Notes: a model not told the origin generated them from the sequence alone. DNA of 49,934 bases from Candidatus Zixiibacteriota bacterium (GCA_024277855.1 JAJRUJ010000084.1:1-49934); one strand, 5' to 3'; numbered from the stretch's first letter, positions 26,568 through 35,706 are shown. Made by a program: numbers and translations.

Positions 26568-26863
26568 TTTTCAATTCTCCGGGCCGGTACCCCCCCACCC
26601 CACCTGCGGGTGTCATTCCTGTTCAGGTCCGGTTAAAGACCTCATAGATCCGATGCGCCCCATACTGCCCAAAACTCACCCGGGAACTCAAGTCTGATAA
26701 TCCCCGCCAAAAACCGATGTTTTTCAACGGGCCGACCTGTGGGCTACCCGGCCCGTTTTTGACATATTCTGCTTTACTTGCGGTGCAAACCATTCTAAAT
26801 TCGCTAATTCTTAGGCGAAATGGGGCGTTGAGGCCCAAACCTTATCCTGAGCGAGGGAGACAA
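26568..26863 (+). other. Gap between lpxH and the aldehyde dehydrogenase gene
   Basis: No gene is supported in these 296 bases. They hold a motif (GGTACCCCCC, then ACCTGCGGGTG, 26586-26612) that has a close copy after mlaF at 43750-43773, and then the terminator at 26726-26760. The rest, up to GAGCGAGGGAGA in front of the next ATG, is presumably promoter and leader of the next gene. Confidence 0.5.
26726..26760 (+). terminator. Intrinsic terminator after lpxH
   Basis: A perfect 9-bp stem (AACGGGCCG at 26726-26734 with CGGCCCGTT at 26749-26757) closes a 14-base loop. The end of the stem runs into five T residues at 26756-26760. It should end the lipid A operon transcript. Confidence 0.85.
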
Positions 26864-28360
26864 ATGGCGAAGGTCAAGACCTACAAAAACTATATCGACG
26901 GCGAATGGGTATCGTCGCATACCGGCCGGACATTTGACAACATCAATCCCGCCGACACCCGGCAGAACCTGGGCCGGTTTCAGCGCTCCGACAAAAAAGA
27001 TGTCGACCGGGCCGTGGCCGCGGCAAAGAAAGCCTTCAAAACCTGGCGTCTGGTCCCGGCCCCCAAACGGGCGGAAATTCTTTACCGGATCGCTGATCGC
27101 ATCTGGGCCGACAAAGAAAAATTCTCGCAGCAGATGACGATGGAAATGGGCAAGATTATCGCCGAAACGCGCGGCGATGTCCAGGAAGTCATCGACATGA
27201 CCTACTACATGGCCGGGGAAGGCCGCCGTCAGTTCGGCCAAACCACACCGTCGGAGCTGCAGAATAAATTCATGATGTCGGTCCGCCAGCCGCTGGGGGT
27301 CTGCGGGATAATTACTCCGTGGAACTTCCCGATGGCGATCGCTTCATGGAAGATTATGCCCGCGCTGGTTCTGGGCAACACGTGTGTGCTCAAACCGGCG
27401 ACATATACGCCGCTTTCGGCGGTTAACTTCACCAAAATGTGTGAAGAATGCGGTCTGCCCCCGGGCGTATTGAACCTGGTGACCGGCAGCGGTTCGGAAG
27501 TCGGTGAACCGCTAATTACCAACAAAGACATCAGCGTGATTTCGTTTACCGGTTCGACCGAAGTCGGTCAGCGGGTCTCCTCGGCTTGCGCCCCGGATTT
27601 CCGCCATTGCCATCTGGAGATGGGCGGGAAAAATGCGATTATGATTCTCGACGACGCCAAACTCGACCTGGCCGTCGACGGTTGTTTGTGGGGCGCGTTC
27701 GGCACGACCGGCCAGCGGTGCACCGCAACCTCCCGGATTATCATCGACAAAAAACTCTATCGCAAGTTCCTCAACCGTTTCCTGCCGCGCGTCAAAGCGC
27801 TCCGCGTGGGCAACGGTCTGGATGAGAAAGTCGATATGGGCCCCTCGGTTTCCGAGTCGCAGTTGAAAACGGTGATGGAATATGTGAAAATCGGGCAGGA
27901 AGAAGACGGCGCCAAGCTGTTGATCGGCGGCAAGCGTTTGACCCGGGGCAAATACCGTAACGGTTTCTACCACGAACCGACGGTATTTGGGAATGTCACG
28001 CCCGGGATGCGCATCGCCAAAGAAGAGATCTTCGGCCCGGTCGTCTCGGTCATTCCGGTCAACGGAATGAAAAAAGCCATTGAAGTGTGCAATAATGTCG
28101 CCTATGGCCTTTCGGCTTCGGTGTATACGCAGGATGTCAATCGCGCGTTTACCGCGATGCGCGATGTCTATACCGGCATTTTCTATGTGAATGCGCCGAC
28201 CATCGGCGCGGAAGTCCATCTCCCGTTCGGCGGGACGAAAGTCACTGGTAACGGCCATCGCGAGGCCGGAATCGCGGCGCTTGATGTGTTCTCCGAATGG
28301 AAGTCGGTGTACATCGATTTTTCGGGCACGATCCAGCGGGCGCAGATTGACAACCAGTAG
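26864..28360 (+). CDS. Aldehyde dehydrogenase family protein
   Basis: This is an NAD(P)-dependent aldehyde dehydrogenase (498 aa). Family features are ITPWNFPMA with Asn 154, FTGSTEVGQ near 228, [10 protein letters not shown] with the general base Glu 252, and [10 protein letters not shown] with the nucleophile Cys 286. The C-terminal half has [14 protein letters not shown] and [17 protein letters not shown]. The overall pattern resembles the alpha-ketoglutaric semialdehyde / ALDH7-like branches, but the substrate cannot be fixed. The ATG at 26864 follows GCGAGGGAGA; the longer open frame upstream runs through the terminator and was rejected. It is flanked by hairpins and is probably monocistronic. 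Confidence 0.93.
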   Translation: MAKVKTYKNYIDGEWVSSHTGRTFDNINPADTRQNLGRFQRSDKKDVDRAVAAAKKAFKTWRLVPAPKRAEILYRIADRIWADKEKFSQQMTMEMGKIIAETRGDVQEVIDMTYYMAGEGRRQFGQTTPSELQNKFMMSVRQPLGVCGIITPWNFPMAIASWKIMPALVLGNTCVLKPATYTPLSAVNFTKMCEECGLPPGVLNLVTGSGSEVGEPLITNKDISVISFTGSTEVGQRVSSACAPDFRHCHLEMGGKNAIMILDDAKLDLAVDGCLWGAFGTTGQRCTATSRIIIDKKLYRKFLNRFLPRVKALRVGNGLDEKVDMGPSVSESQLKTVMEYVKIGQEEDGAKLLIGGKRLTRGKYRNGFYHEPTVFGNVTPGMRIAKEEIFGPVVSVIPVNGMKKAIEVCNNVAYGLSASVYTQDVNRAFTAMRDVYTGIFYVNAPTIGAEVHLPFGGTKVTGNGHREAGIAALDVFSEWKSVYIDFSGTIQRAQIDNQ

Positions 28361-28429
28361 GGCTGCAACCGAACATATTGGGTGTTCACTGCGTATGTAG
28401 AACAGGGGACGCCTATGGGCAGACATAAT

Positions 28430-28459
28430 CTCCCGCCGGGCCGGATGGTCCGGCGGGAG
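28430..28459 (+). terminator. Strong hairpin after the aldehyde dehydrogenase
   Basis: A 13-bp stem with one G-T wobble pair and a GGAT loop spans 28430-28459. No long T-run follows (TGGTGGTTTAC), so it may be a weak terminator or an mRNA 3'-end stabiliser. Confidence 0.55.
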
Positions 28460-28612
28460 TGGTGGTTTACTCGATGAATTTCGAACTATACCACAAGATG
28501 CCGACCGAAATCCTGATCGATTTGATCTGGATGGCTTCCTGCGTCTAATTACCCGGCATATCGTTTTTTCGGGGTAAACTAATCCGCAAAAATTTTATTG
28601 AGGAGTTTAGGT

Positions 28613-29941
28613 ATGCCAAAGAAAGTGCTGATTATGGGGGCCGCCGGCCGCGATTTCCACAATTTCAATTGTGTCTATCGTAACAGTCGTTCACACGAAG
28701 TCGTGGCGTTCACCGCCACTCAGATTCCGGATATTGCCGGGCGAAAATATCCCGCTGTTCTGGCGGGGAAATATTACCCGAAAGGGATTCCGATTAAGGC
28801 CGAGGACGACCTCGAAATGCTGATTAAGAAATACGACGTTGATGAAGTCGCCTTTTCCTACTCGGATGTGACGTACGAATATGTTATGCACCAGGCCGCC
28901 CGTGTGCAGCAGATGGGCGCGGATTTTGTCTTGCTCGGTCCGAAACAAACCATGATCAAATCCAAAAAGCCGGTGATTGCGATCTGCGCGGTGCGTACCG
29001 GTTGCGGCAAGAGCCAGACCACTCGCCGCGTCTGTGAAATTTTGCGCGGGCAGGGGCTGAAAGTTGCCGCGATCCGTCATCCAATGCCCTATGGCGACCT
29101 GGCCAAGCAGGCCTGTCAGCGGTTTGCCAAGCTTGCCGATCTAAAAAAACACAAATGCACGATCGAAGAGGTTGAAGAATACGAACCGCACATCATGGCA
29201 GGCAATATCGTCTATGCCGGGGTCGATTACGGCATGATTCTCAAAGAGGCCGAAAAAGAAGCCGACGTGATTGTCTGGGACGGCGGCAACAACGACACGT
29301 CGTTTTACCAGGCGGATTTGTATATCACCGTCGCCGATCCGCATCGCGCGGGCCACGAGTTGCGCTACTATCCCGGTGAGACCAATCTACGGCTGGCCGA
29401 TGTGGTAGTGATCAACAAAGTCGTAACCGCCCCACCGGAAGGTATCATCGAGGTCCGCATGAACATCCGTGAGTCGAACCCGAAGGCGACAATCATTGAG
29501 GCGGCCTCGCCGGTCACCGTTGATGATCCGTCGGTCATCGAGGGTAAGCGGGTGTTGGTGGTCGAGGACGGCCCCACGCTGACTCATGGTGAGATGCTCT
29601 ATGGCGCCGGTGTCGTTGCCGCGCAGAGTCATGGCGCGGCAGAATTGATCGACCCCCGTCCGTGGGCCAAACGTTCGATTGCCGCGACGTTCAAGAAATA
29701 TCCGCATATCGGAACGCTGTTGCCGGCGATGGGCTATGGCGAAGGTCAGGTGGCCGATTTGCAGGCAACAATCAATGCGGTCGATTGCGACGCGGTGGTC
29801 ATCGGCACACCGATTGACCTGCGACGAATTGTCAAGATCAAGAAACCCTCGACCCGCGTGCGCTACAACCTGCAGGAAATCGGCAGTCCGGATCTGGCAC
29901 AGATTCTCGACGGATTCGGCAAAAAAGGCAAGAAAAAGTAA
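28613..29941 (+). CDS. Cyclic 2,3-diphosphoglycerate synthetase-like P-loop protein
   Basis: This 442-residue protein matches the COG2403/cDPGS-like family in its general pattern. The N-terminal part has KVLIMGAAGRDFHNFN. The P-loop CAVRTGCGKSQTTRRV starts at residue 126, followed by VIVWDGGNNDTSFY and ADPHRAGHELRYYPGETN. In methanogens a relative makes the thermolyte cyclic 2,3-diphosphoglycerate; the bacterial role is not established. The ATG at 28613 has GAGGAG nine bases upstream. A carbamate kinase gene begins one base after the stop, so the two look like one operon. Confidence 0.85.
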   Translation: MPKKVLIMGAAGRDFHNFNCVYRNSRSHEVVAFTATQIPDIAGRKYPAVLAGKYYPKGIPIKAEDDLEMLIKKYDVDEVAFSYSDVTYEYVMHQAARVQQMGADFVLLGPKQTMIKSKKPVIAICAVRTGCGKSQTTRRVCEILRGQGLKVAAIRHPMPYGDLAKQACQRFAKLADLKKHKCTIEEVEEYEPHIMAGNIVYAGVDYGMILKEAEKEADVIVWDGGNNDTSFYQADLYITVADPHRAGHELRYYPGETNLRLADVVVINKVVTAPPEGIIEVRMNIRESNPKATIIEAASPVTVDDPSVIEGKRVLVVEDGPTLTHGEMLYGAGVVAAQSHGAAELIDPRPWAKRSIAATFKKYPHIGTLLPAMGYGEGQVADLQATINAVDCDAVVIGTPIDLRRIVKIKKPSTRVRYNLQEIGSPDLAQILDGFGKKGKKK

Positions 29942-29942
29942 G

Positions 29943-30896
29943 TTGAAACAATTCTATGACAAAACTGCGGTGGTGGCGTTGGGTGGCAACGCCATCACCC
30001 GCAAAGGCACTCCCGATACGATTGCCAACCAGTTTTTGCATACTCGTGAGTCGTTGGCGGCGATCTTACCGCTGGTGCGCTCGGGGTATCATCTCGCGAT
30101 CACCCACGGCAACGGCCCGCAGGTCGGCAACGCTATTCTCCGGATCGAACAAGCGCGTGATAAAGCGCCGATTTTGCCGCTGGGGATTTGTGTAGCCGAC
30201 ACCGAGGGCGGGATGGGATACATGATCGGACAGTAGCTGCAAAACCGCCTGCACCTGGAAAAAATCAACCGGCGCGTGTTGACGATTGTCACCCAGGTCG
30301 TGGTTGATCAGCACGATCCGTCAACGAAAAACCCCACCAAGTACATCGGGCAGTTCTACTCGGAGGAAGATGCCCGGCGGTTTGAGAAAGAACGCGGCTG
30401 GGCGGTCAAACAGGATGGCGACCGGGGCTGGCGGCGAGTAGTGCCCTCACCGATCCCGCTGTCGATTGTCGAAGCACCGGCAATCCGCACCCTGGTCCAC
30501 GAAGGTCAGATTGTTATTGCCGCCGGGGGGGGCGGGATTCCGGTATATGTACTGCCGGACGGTACCCTCGAAGGAATGGACGCGGTGATTGACAAGGACC
30601 GGGTCGGGGCGGTGTTGGCCAAAGAGATCGGTGCCTCGTTGTTTATAATCCTAACCGATGTAGACCGGGTGGCAATCAATTACGGCACGCCCCAACAGCA
30701 GGAAATCGACCGCCTGACTGTCGCTGAGGCGGCAAAATACCATGCCGAGGGACATTTTCCGCCCGGCTCGATGGGCCCGAAAATCGGCGCGGCAATTCAG
30801 TTCCTCAAAAGCGGCGGCAAAGAGGTGCTGATAACCTCCATTGACGGGGCTGCCGCCGCCCTCGACGGCAAAACCGGCACCCGGATCGTTGCCTGA
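29943..30896 (+). pseudogene. arcC: Carbamate kinase interrupted by one in-frame TAG
   Basis: Carbamate kinase transfers phosphate between carbamoyl phosphate and ADP. Read through, the frame gives 317 codons, the normal length. Family motifs lie on both sides of the stop: VALGGNAITRKGT and THGNGPQVGNAI before it, and IVTQVVVDQHDPSTKNPTK, IAAGGGGIPVYV, LTDVDRVAINYGTPQQ and GSMGPKIGAAIQFL after it. The stop is TAG at 30234-30236, codon 98, in MIGQ-stop-LQNRL, where relatives usually have Ala or a small residue. TAG ends other genes here (infA, map), so it is not reassigned. A point mutation, a base-call error or readthrough are all possible. The start is TTG at 29943. Confidence 0.85.
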
Positions 30897-30986
30897 GCTT
30901 ACTGCGTCCACGGACTCCGCACAATCCTGCCTAATCGTAAGTATGTGGCTTGTCGGGGCCGCCGGATTTTCGTTTGTTGAGTATCG

Positions 30987-32351
30987 ATGAGCAGGATAGC
31001 TGAAAAATGGTTGGTCCGGCTTGGTGAGTTGGGGCGGGTCTATGAGGTCGGCGGCCAGTTGCGCGATGAACTGCTGGGTATTGCCGGCGAAATTAAAGAC
31101 CGGGACTACCTCGTGACTGGGATTCCGCTGGACGATTTGATCCGCGAGTTGAAGAAGTTCGGCCGGGTCGATTTGGTCGGCAAATCGTTCGGCGTGCTCA
31201 AATTTACGCCGCCGTATCCGCCGGGCGCCGCTCCGGTGACTTATGATATCGCATTGCCGCGCACGGAGCATTCGACCGGCGTCGGTCACAAGGATTTTGC
31301 GGTGGAATTCGATCATACCTGCCCGGTGGAGGATGACCTCCTCCGGCGGGATTTTACGATTAATGCGCTGGCCCGCGATGTTGCCGCCGGCACGATTGTC
31401 GATCCGACCGGTGGACAGGCCGACCTGAGTGCCCGCCTGATCCGTCAGGTTTCCGATCAGTCGTTTATCGAGGACCCGTTGCGGATGCTGCGTGCGGTGC
31501 AGTTCGTTGCGCGGTTTGAGTTTACGCTCGAAAATCAAACCCGCACCGCAATTGTCGAACAGGCAGATTTGATCAAGACTGTCTCAGCCGAGCGAGTTGC
31601 CGAGGAATTGAATAAGCTCCTGTTGAAAGCGAAACGGCCGTCACTTGGTTTCCGACTGATGCAGGAGGTTGGCTTGCTGAAGCTGATCCTGCCTGAGTTG
31701 GAAAACTGTGTGGGCGTTGACCAACCCGGGGGCTATCATGCTTACGATGTTTTTGAGCATTCGCTGCATATTGTCGACGAGGTCTCCGGCCCGTTGCGGC
31801 TAAAATGGGCGGCTTTGTTGCATGATGTCAACAAACCGCAGAGCAAACGCGTTGACGGTGAAAAGGCGACGTTTTACGGCCATGATAAGTGGGGCGCCAA
31901 GACCGTGCGGAAAGTACTGCGCCGTCTGCGCTGCTCTAATGAACTCATTCAGCAGACCGCTGCGTTGGTCGACCGACATATGTTCACCACCGAGGTCAGC
32001 GACAAAGGGATGCGGCGGCTGATCCGCAAAATGGGCGAGGAGTTGATTTTTGGACTGCTCGATTTACGCCGCGCCGATGTAGTCGCGCAGGGGATGGGCG
32101 GCAAGACTCTCGATGTCGATGAACTCGAACAGCGAATCCGCGACGAACTCGAACGCAAGCCGCCGTTTGGACTGGGCGATTTGGCAATCGGCGGCGAGGC
32201 GTTGATGCGGGAATTCAAAATCGGGCCGGGGCCGTTGGTCGGGAGTATCCTCAATTACCTGATGGAACAGGTGCTCGACGATCCGGAATTAAACACTCGC
32301 GAAAAATTGCTCGAATTGGCGCACGAATTCCGCAATAATGAGACTTCCTGA
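30987..32351 (+). CDS. cca: CCA-adding / poly(A) polymerase family nucleotidyltransferase with HD domain
   Basis: This enzyme (454 aa) adds or repairs the CCA end of tRNA, or is a close poly(A) polymerase relative. The nucleotidyltransferase head has VYEVGGQLRDELLG at 18-31 and IKDRDYLVTG with acidic residues at 38 and 40, then RRDFTINALARD. The neck/body region has IEDPLRMLRAVQFVARF. A C-terminal HD phosphohydrolase domain shows AYDVFEHSLHI and AALLHDVNKP. Start is ATG at 30987; the stop lies five bases from the convergent rnhC stop. The exact specificity (CCA, A-adding or CC-adding) cannot be read from sequence. Confidence 0.9.
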   Translation: MSRIAEKWLVRLGELGRVYEVGGQLRDELLGIAGEIKDRDYLVTGIPLDDLIRELKKFGRVDLVGKSFGVLKFTPPYPPGAAPVTYDIALPRTEHSTGVGHKDFAVEFDHTCPVEDDLLRRDFTINALARDVAAGTIVDPTGGQADLSARLIRQVSDQSFIEDPLRMLRAVQFVARFEFTLENQTRTAIVEQADLIKTVSAERVAEELNKLLLKAKRPSLGFRLMQEVGLLKLILPELENCVGVDQPGGYHAYDVFEHSLHIVDEVSGPLRLKWAALLHDVNKPQSKRVDGEKATFYGHDKWGAKTVRKVLRRLRCSNELIQQTAALVDRHMFTTEVSDKGMRRLIRKMGEELIFGLLDLRRADVVAQGMGGKTLDVDELEQRIRDELERKPPFGLGDLAIGGEALMREFKIGPGPLVGSILNYLMEQVLDDPELNTREKLLELAHEFRNNETS

Positions 32352-32366
32352 ATTTCTCATTTCAGG
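32347..32366. terminator. Possible bidirectional hairpin between cca and rnhC
   Basis: CCTGAA (32347-32352) pairs with TTCAGG (32361-32366) around an eight-base loop. The hairpin holds both convergent stop codons. No T-run follows on either strand, so terminator function is uncertain. Confidence 0.35.
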
Positions 32367-33115
32367 GCGGCAAAACGATTTAAAATCTTTGTCGTATTCT
32401 TGAAATGCCACTTGGCGACGGTTTTTAACCGGGCCTCTCCGCCGGCGCGGACGACGATTAAGCCGGCATCATCGACGAGACTCCCCGCGCCCTTTTTCAA
32501 ATCGACCCCCCCCTGTTCGGACAGACGATCCAGGCGGTGCAGAAACTCGGCGCGGGCAACGATCGAGGCGGCGGCCACAGCGGTGTCGGCCTCGGCGCGG
32601 ACGCGCTGGATCAATTTGATTTTGCGGCCGTTTTTCATCAGGGCGTTTTCGATCAATTTCTCGTCGCCGAATTTATCGGCAATCACCGCATCGCAGGCAA
32701 CTTCTTTAAGTAAATCCTCGATCGCGCGGGCATGAGTCCAGGCCAGCAATTTGTTGAGATTGCGCATTTTCAGGTACAGTTCATTGTACTTTACCGGACC
32801 GACCGTGACCAGCGCATACGGGGCGATTCCCTTGATTTGACCGGCCAGAGTTTTGGCCCGGCCGTCGGAGATTTTCTTGGAATCGCGCACTCCCAGGTCG
32901 AGTAGTGTTTTTTCGACGGCGTCATCGACCCAGACGGCAGCCGTCACCAACGGGCCGAAATAGTCGCCTTTGCCCGATTCATCGGTGCCGATACGGCCGG
33001 TCGCGCCGGGGACACTGACGTCTTTTTTTTCTTTCGGGGACTCAGCGGCGAACATATCCTCTGCGCCTTTGGCCCCGGCAGCCGGGTAGAGGTTTTTTTT
33101 CTTGGCTTTTTTCAT
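32357..33115 (-). CDS. rnhC: Ribonuclease HIII
   Basis: RNase HIII (252 aa) cleaves RNA in RNA-DNA hybrids. The HIII signature GTDESGKGDYFGPLVTAAV is complete, as are RDSKKISDGRAKTLA and the later RAEADTAVAAASIVAR. Typical HIII proteins carry an N-terminal TBP-like substrate-binding domain of about 80 residues. Here only about 45 residues, mostly Lys, Ala and Glu, precede the catalytic core, so that domain seems missing. The frame is open 40 codons farther up to 33235, but that stretch looks non-coding, so I chose the ATG at 33115. It follows rnc by 120 bases. Confidence 0.9.
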   Translation of the reverse strand: MKKAKKKNLYPAAGAKGAEDMFAAESPKEKKDVSVPGATGRIGTDESGKGDYFGPLVTAAVWVDDAVEKTLLDLGVRDSKKISDGRAKTLAGQIKGIAPYALVTVGPVKYNELYLKMRNLNKLLAWTHARAIEDLLKEVACDAVIADKFGDEKLIENALMKNGRKIKLIQRVRAEADTAVAAASIVARAEFLHRLDRLSEQGGVDLKKGAGSLVDDAGLIVVRAGGEARLKTVAKWHFKNTTKILNRFAALK

Positions 33116-33195
33116 GGGGGAGAAGAAAGGGCCGGGGAGTAATTGATTCAAGGGAATTCGTGGTTGGTGTACGTGCTCGTGCACCGACATTGTGG

Positions 33196-33222
33196 GGCTG
33201 GCGGACGGGACATACGCCAGCC
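33196..33222 (-). other. Hairpin in the rnc-rnhC spacer
   Basis: GGCTGGCG pairs perfectly with CGCCAGCC around an 11-base loop. A second 7-bp hairpin lies at about 33163-33180. RNase III (rnc) is encoded just upstream, so these may be processing sites. That is inference only. Confidence 0.4.
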
Positions 33223-33235
33223 ATGAATGGGCCAA

Positions 33236-34033
33236 TTAATTATTGGCGTGGTTGTTATTTGGCGATTTGAGATCGTTGAAAGTAATTGCGCCGGATTTTA
33301 TCTTTTGCAGGGCCTTTTGGGCGGCTTCCTGTTCGGCCTCTTTTTTCGAGGCCCCCGTGCCGGTGCCCAGTAAATGAAAATTGCAGGAGACGGTGATCGT
33401 GAAGGTCTTCTCGTGATCGGGACCGGATTCGTCTTTGACTTGATAATGGGGCATCCCCACTCCGCGACCCTGAAGGTATTCCAACAATTCACCCTTATGG
33501 TTCACATGCTGGATGCGTGACCGCCAACGGTCAAAGTCGTTAAGTAAAACCCGTTCGATCCAGTGCTGTGCTTGTTCATAGCCGCCGTCGAGATAAATCG
33601 CCCCGGTAAGCGATTCAAAAATGTCGGATAGAATCGATGGCCGATCGTCGCCGCCGGCGCGGCGTTCCTCGGGGGAGAGGTGGATAAATTTCCCCAATCC
33701 CAGCGAACGAGCCAGGTCGGTCAACGAATGGATGTTGACCAGCCCGGCTTTCAATTTGGTCAACTCGCCTTCCGAATAACCCTCGAACCGCTGATGAAGA
33801 TACGCGGCAACACACAGGCCGAGGACCGAATCGCCCAAAAACTCCAGCCGCTCGTAGGACGGGAGACGGGTGTGTTCAGGCATGTTGATATATGAACGGT
33901 GGGTCAGGGCGGTCTCCAGCAGGACGATGTCTTTGAACCGGTATCCGAGGATGTTTTGTAACTCGTTCAGGTCACCCACATCGGAGACAGGCCGGCCTTT
34001 GAACAGTTTGGAGATGTGTTTGAGCAAACTCAT
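33236..34033 (-). CDS. rnc: Ribonuclease III
   Basis: RNase III (265 aa) cleaves double-stranded RNA during rRNA and mRNA processing. The catalytic signature ERLEFLGDSVLGLCVAAYL and the downstream ILSDIFESLTGAIYLDGGY, with their acidic metal ligands, are present. The C-terminal dsRNA-binding domain has KGELLEYLQGRGVGMPHYQV and LGTGTGASKKEAEQEAAQKAL. It is a full-length two-domain protein with an Asn-rich tail. It follows fabF on the same strand, the common fab-rnc arrangement. Confidence 0.96.
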   Translation of the reverse strand: MSLLKHISKLFKGRPVSDVGDLNELQNILGYRFKDIVLLETALTHRSYINMPEHTRLPSYERLEFLGDSVLGLCVAAYLHQRFEGYSEGELTKLKAGLVNIHSLTDLARSLGLGKFIHLSPEERRAGGDDRPSILSDIFESLTGAIYLDGGYEQAQHWIERVLLNDFDRWRSRIQHVNHKGELLEYLQGRGVGMPHYQVKDESGPDHEKTFTITVSCNFHLLGTGTGASKKEAEQEAAQKALQKIKSGAITFNDLKSPNNNHANN

Positions 34034-34108
34034 TGTCGAATTAAATCACCGTTGCACCGGGGATCGACGACCATCCGGGTTTCCGATTGCCGGTTGTCGG
34101 TACAGTAA

Positions 34109-34138
34109 CCGGCCTCAGGCAGAGTAGCGTGAGGCCGG
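34109..34138 (-). terminator. Hairpin downstream of fabF
   Basis: CCGGCCTCA and TGAGGCCGG form a perfect 9-bp stem around a 12-base loop, 30 bases after the fabF stop. Read on the minus strand it is followed by TTACTG, so it is a weak terminator or attenuator between fabF and rnc. Confidence 0.5.
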
Positions 34139-34168
34139 GTGATATTCCCAAATCGTCATGATCGAAGT

Positions 34169-35446
34169 CTAATGGCCGTTTTCCGTATATTTGCAGACGG
34201 CCAGGGTAATGTTGTGTCCGCCGAAACCGAACGAATTACTCAAAGCGCCGGTCACGGTTACTTCCCGCGCGGTATTCGGGATATAATCCAGATCGCAATC
34301 AGGGTCCGGCGTGTCGAGGTTGATTGTCGGATGGGCGATGCCGGTCAGAATCGCCTCGATTGTTGCCATCAACTCCAGTGATCCGGACGCGCCAAGCAGG
34401 TGGCCGGTCATTGATTTGGTTGCATTGATCGGGACTTTATAGGCATGCTCACCAAGCACTGTTTTGATCGCCATCGTCTCGGCAATATCGCCCAGACCGG
34501 TGGAAGTGCCATGACTGTTAATCAATTGTACATCCTCGGCATTCCAGCCGGCATCGGCCAGCGCCGCAGCCATGGCCCGGGCAGCGCCGTTGCCGTCGGG
34601 AGCGGGAGCGGTCATATGATGCGCGTCACCGGAAAGACCCGCGCCGACCAGTTCGGCCATAATGGGCGCACCGCGTTTGATTGCATGTTCGAGCGCCTCG
34701 ATTACCATGATTACCGAACCCTCGCCCATCACAAAACCGTCCCGGTCCAGGTCGAATGGACGAGACGCCTTCTCCGGCTCATCATTGCGCGTGGAGATGG
34801 CTTTGTTGGCGCAGAATCCGGCAACCGATGCGGGAGTAATCGTCGCTTCCGCGCCGCCGCTGATGATGATGTCGGCATCGCCGCGTTCAACCAGCCGCAT
34901 CGAGTCGGCCAGGGCATGGGCCGACGTTGCGCAGGCAGAAACCGTGGCATAGTTCGGGCCGCGAAATCGGTATTTCATCGAAATCAGACCAGAACACATA
35001 TCGATAATCATCAGCGGGATAAAAAACGGGCTGACCCGGCCCGGGCCTTTGGCCAGCAACCTGCTATGCTGTTCTTCAAAAGTGCCGATGCCGCCGATAC
35101 CCGAACCGATGATGACGCCGACCCGATCTCGGTCAACCTTCTCCGGGTCAAGCTGCGCGTTCTTAACGGCTTCGGCGGCGGCAATCATCCCAAACATGTT
35201 GACCCGATCCATCCGCCGCACCTGTTTGCGGTCGAAATAGTCGGTCGGCTCGAAATTTTTGACCTCACAGGCGATGCGGGAGGGATAATTCTCGGTGTCA
35301 AAAAGGGTGATCGGCCCCGCACCCGATTTTCCGGCCGTCATCGCCGACCAGGTATCTTTCAGATTATGCCCGACCGGCGTGATGGCCCCGATACCGGTGA
35401 TGACCACACGCCGACGCGGTTTGTTTTCTCGATACAGTTCGACCAT
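34169..35446 (-). CDS. fabF: 3-oxoacyl-[acyl-carrier-protein] synthase II
   Basis: FabF (425 aa) elongates acyl-ACP with malonyl-ACP. The Cys-His-His triad is visible: Cys 172 in YATVSACATSAHALA, His in INSHGTSTGLGD, and His in TKSMTGHLLGASGSLE. The N-terminal RRVVITGIGAITPVGHN and the C-terminal NSFGFGGHNITLAV are typical. A longer open frame reaches a TTG at 35473, overlapping the acpP stop, but the ATG at 35446 gives the normal N-terminus. Gene order acpP-fabF-rnc is conserved in many bacteria. Confidence 0.96.
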   Translation of the reverse strand: MVELYRENKPRRRVVITGIGAITPVGHNLKDTWSAMTAGKSGAGPITLFDTENYPSRIACEVKNFEPTDYFDRKQVRRMDRVNMFGMIAAAEAVKNAQLDPEKVDRDRVGVIIGSGIGGIGTFEEQHSRLLAKGPGRVSPFFIPLMIIDMCSGLISMKYRFRGPNYATVSACATSAHALADSMRLVERGDADIIISGGAEATITPASVAGFCANKAISTRNDEPEKASRPFDLDRDGFVMGEGSVIMVIEALEHAIKRGAPIMAELVGAGLSGDAHHMTAPAPDGNGAARAMAAALADAGWNAEDVQLINSHGTSTGLGDIAETMAIKTVLGEHAYKVPINATKSMTGHLLGASGSLELMATIEAILTGIAHPTINLDTPDPDCDLDYIPNTAREVTVTGALSNSFGFGGHNITLAVCKYTENGH

Positions 35447-35469
35447 CGTTACACCGGGCTGTCGCCCGT

Positions 35470-35706
35470 TCAACCTTCCTTATGTTCGGTGATATGCTTA
35501 ACGGCATCACCGACGGTCTTGATCTTCTCGGCCTCATCGTCGGGAATTTCCAGATCGAATTCCTCTTCAAGCGCCATGACCAGTTCCACGGTGTCCAGCG
35601 AATCGGCGCGCAGGTCGTCGACGAACGAAGCCCCATCGGTGACCTGTTCGGCGCTGACGCCCAATTGCTCCACGATGATTTCTTTGACGCGATCGGCAAC
35701 CGACAT
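35470..35706 (-). CDS. acpP: Acyl carrier protein
   Basis: ACP (78 aa) carries growing fatty acyl chains on a 4'-phosphopantetheine arm. The attachment motif [17 protein letters not shown] holds Ser 36 as the modification site. The N-terminal [16 protein letters not shown] helix and the acidic composition are typical. The ATG at 35706 has GGAGGGAG nine bases upstream, which fixes the start; a longer open frame to 35811 was rejected. It is expected to serve both fatty acid and lipid A synthesis. Confidence 0.97.
   Translation of the reverse strand: MSVADRVKEIIVEQLGVSAEQVTDGASFVDDLRADSLDTVELVMALEEEFDLEIPDDEAEKIKTVGDAVKHITEHKEG

Noticed and set aside
26717-26863. A longer start for the aldehyde dehydrogenase
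   Set aside because: The added stretch runs through a strong intrinsic terminator and reads as non-coding; the ATG at 26864 has a ribosome-binding site and gives the family N-terminus.
30234-30236. Reassignment of TAG as a sense codon
   Set aside because: TAG ends several intact genes in the window, including infA, map and the S17 gene, so it works as a normal stop here.
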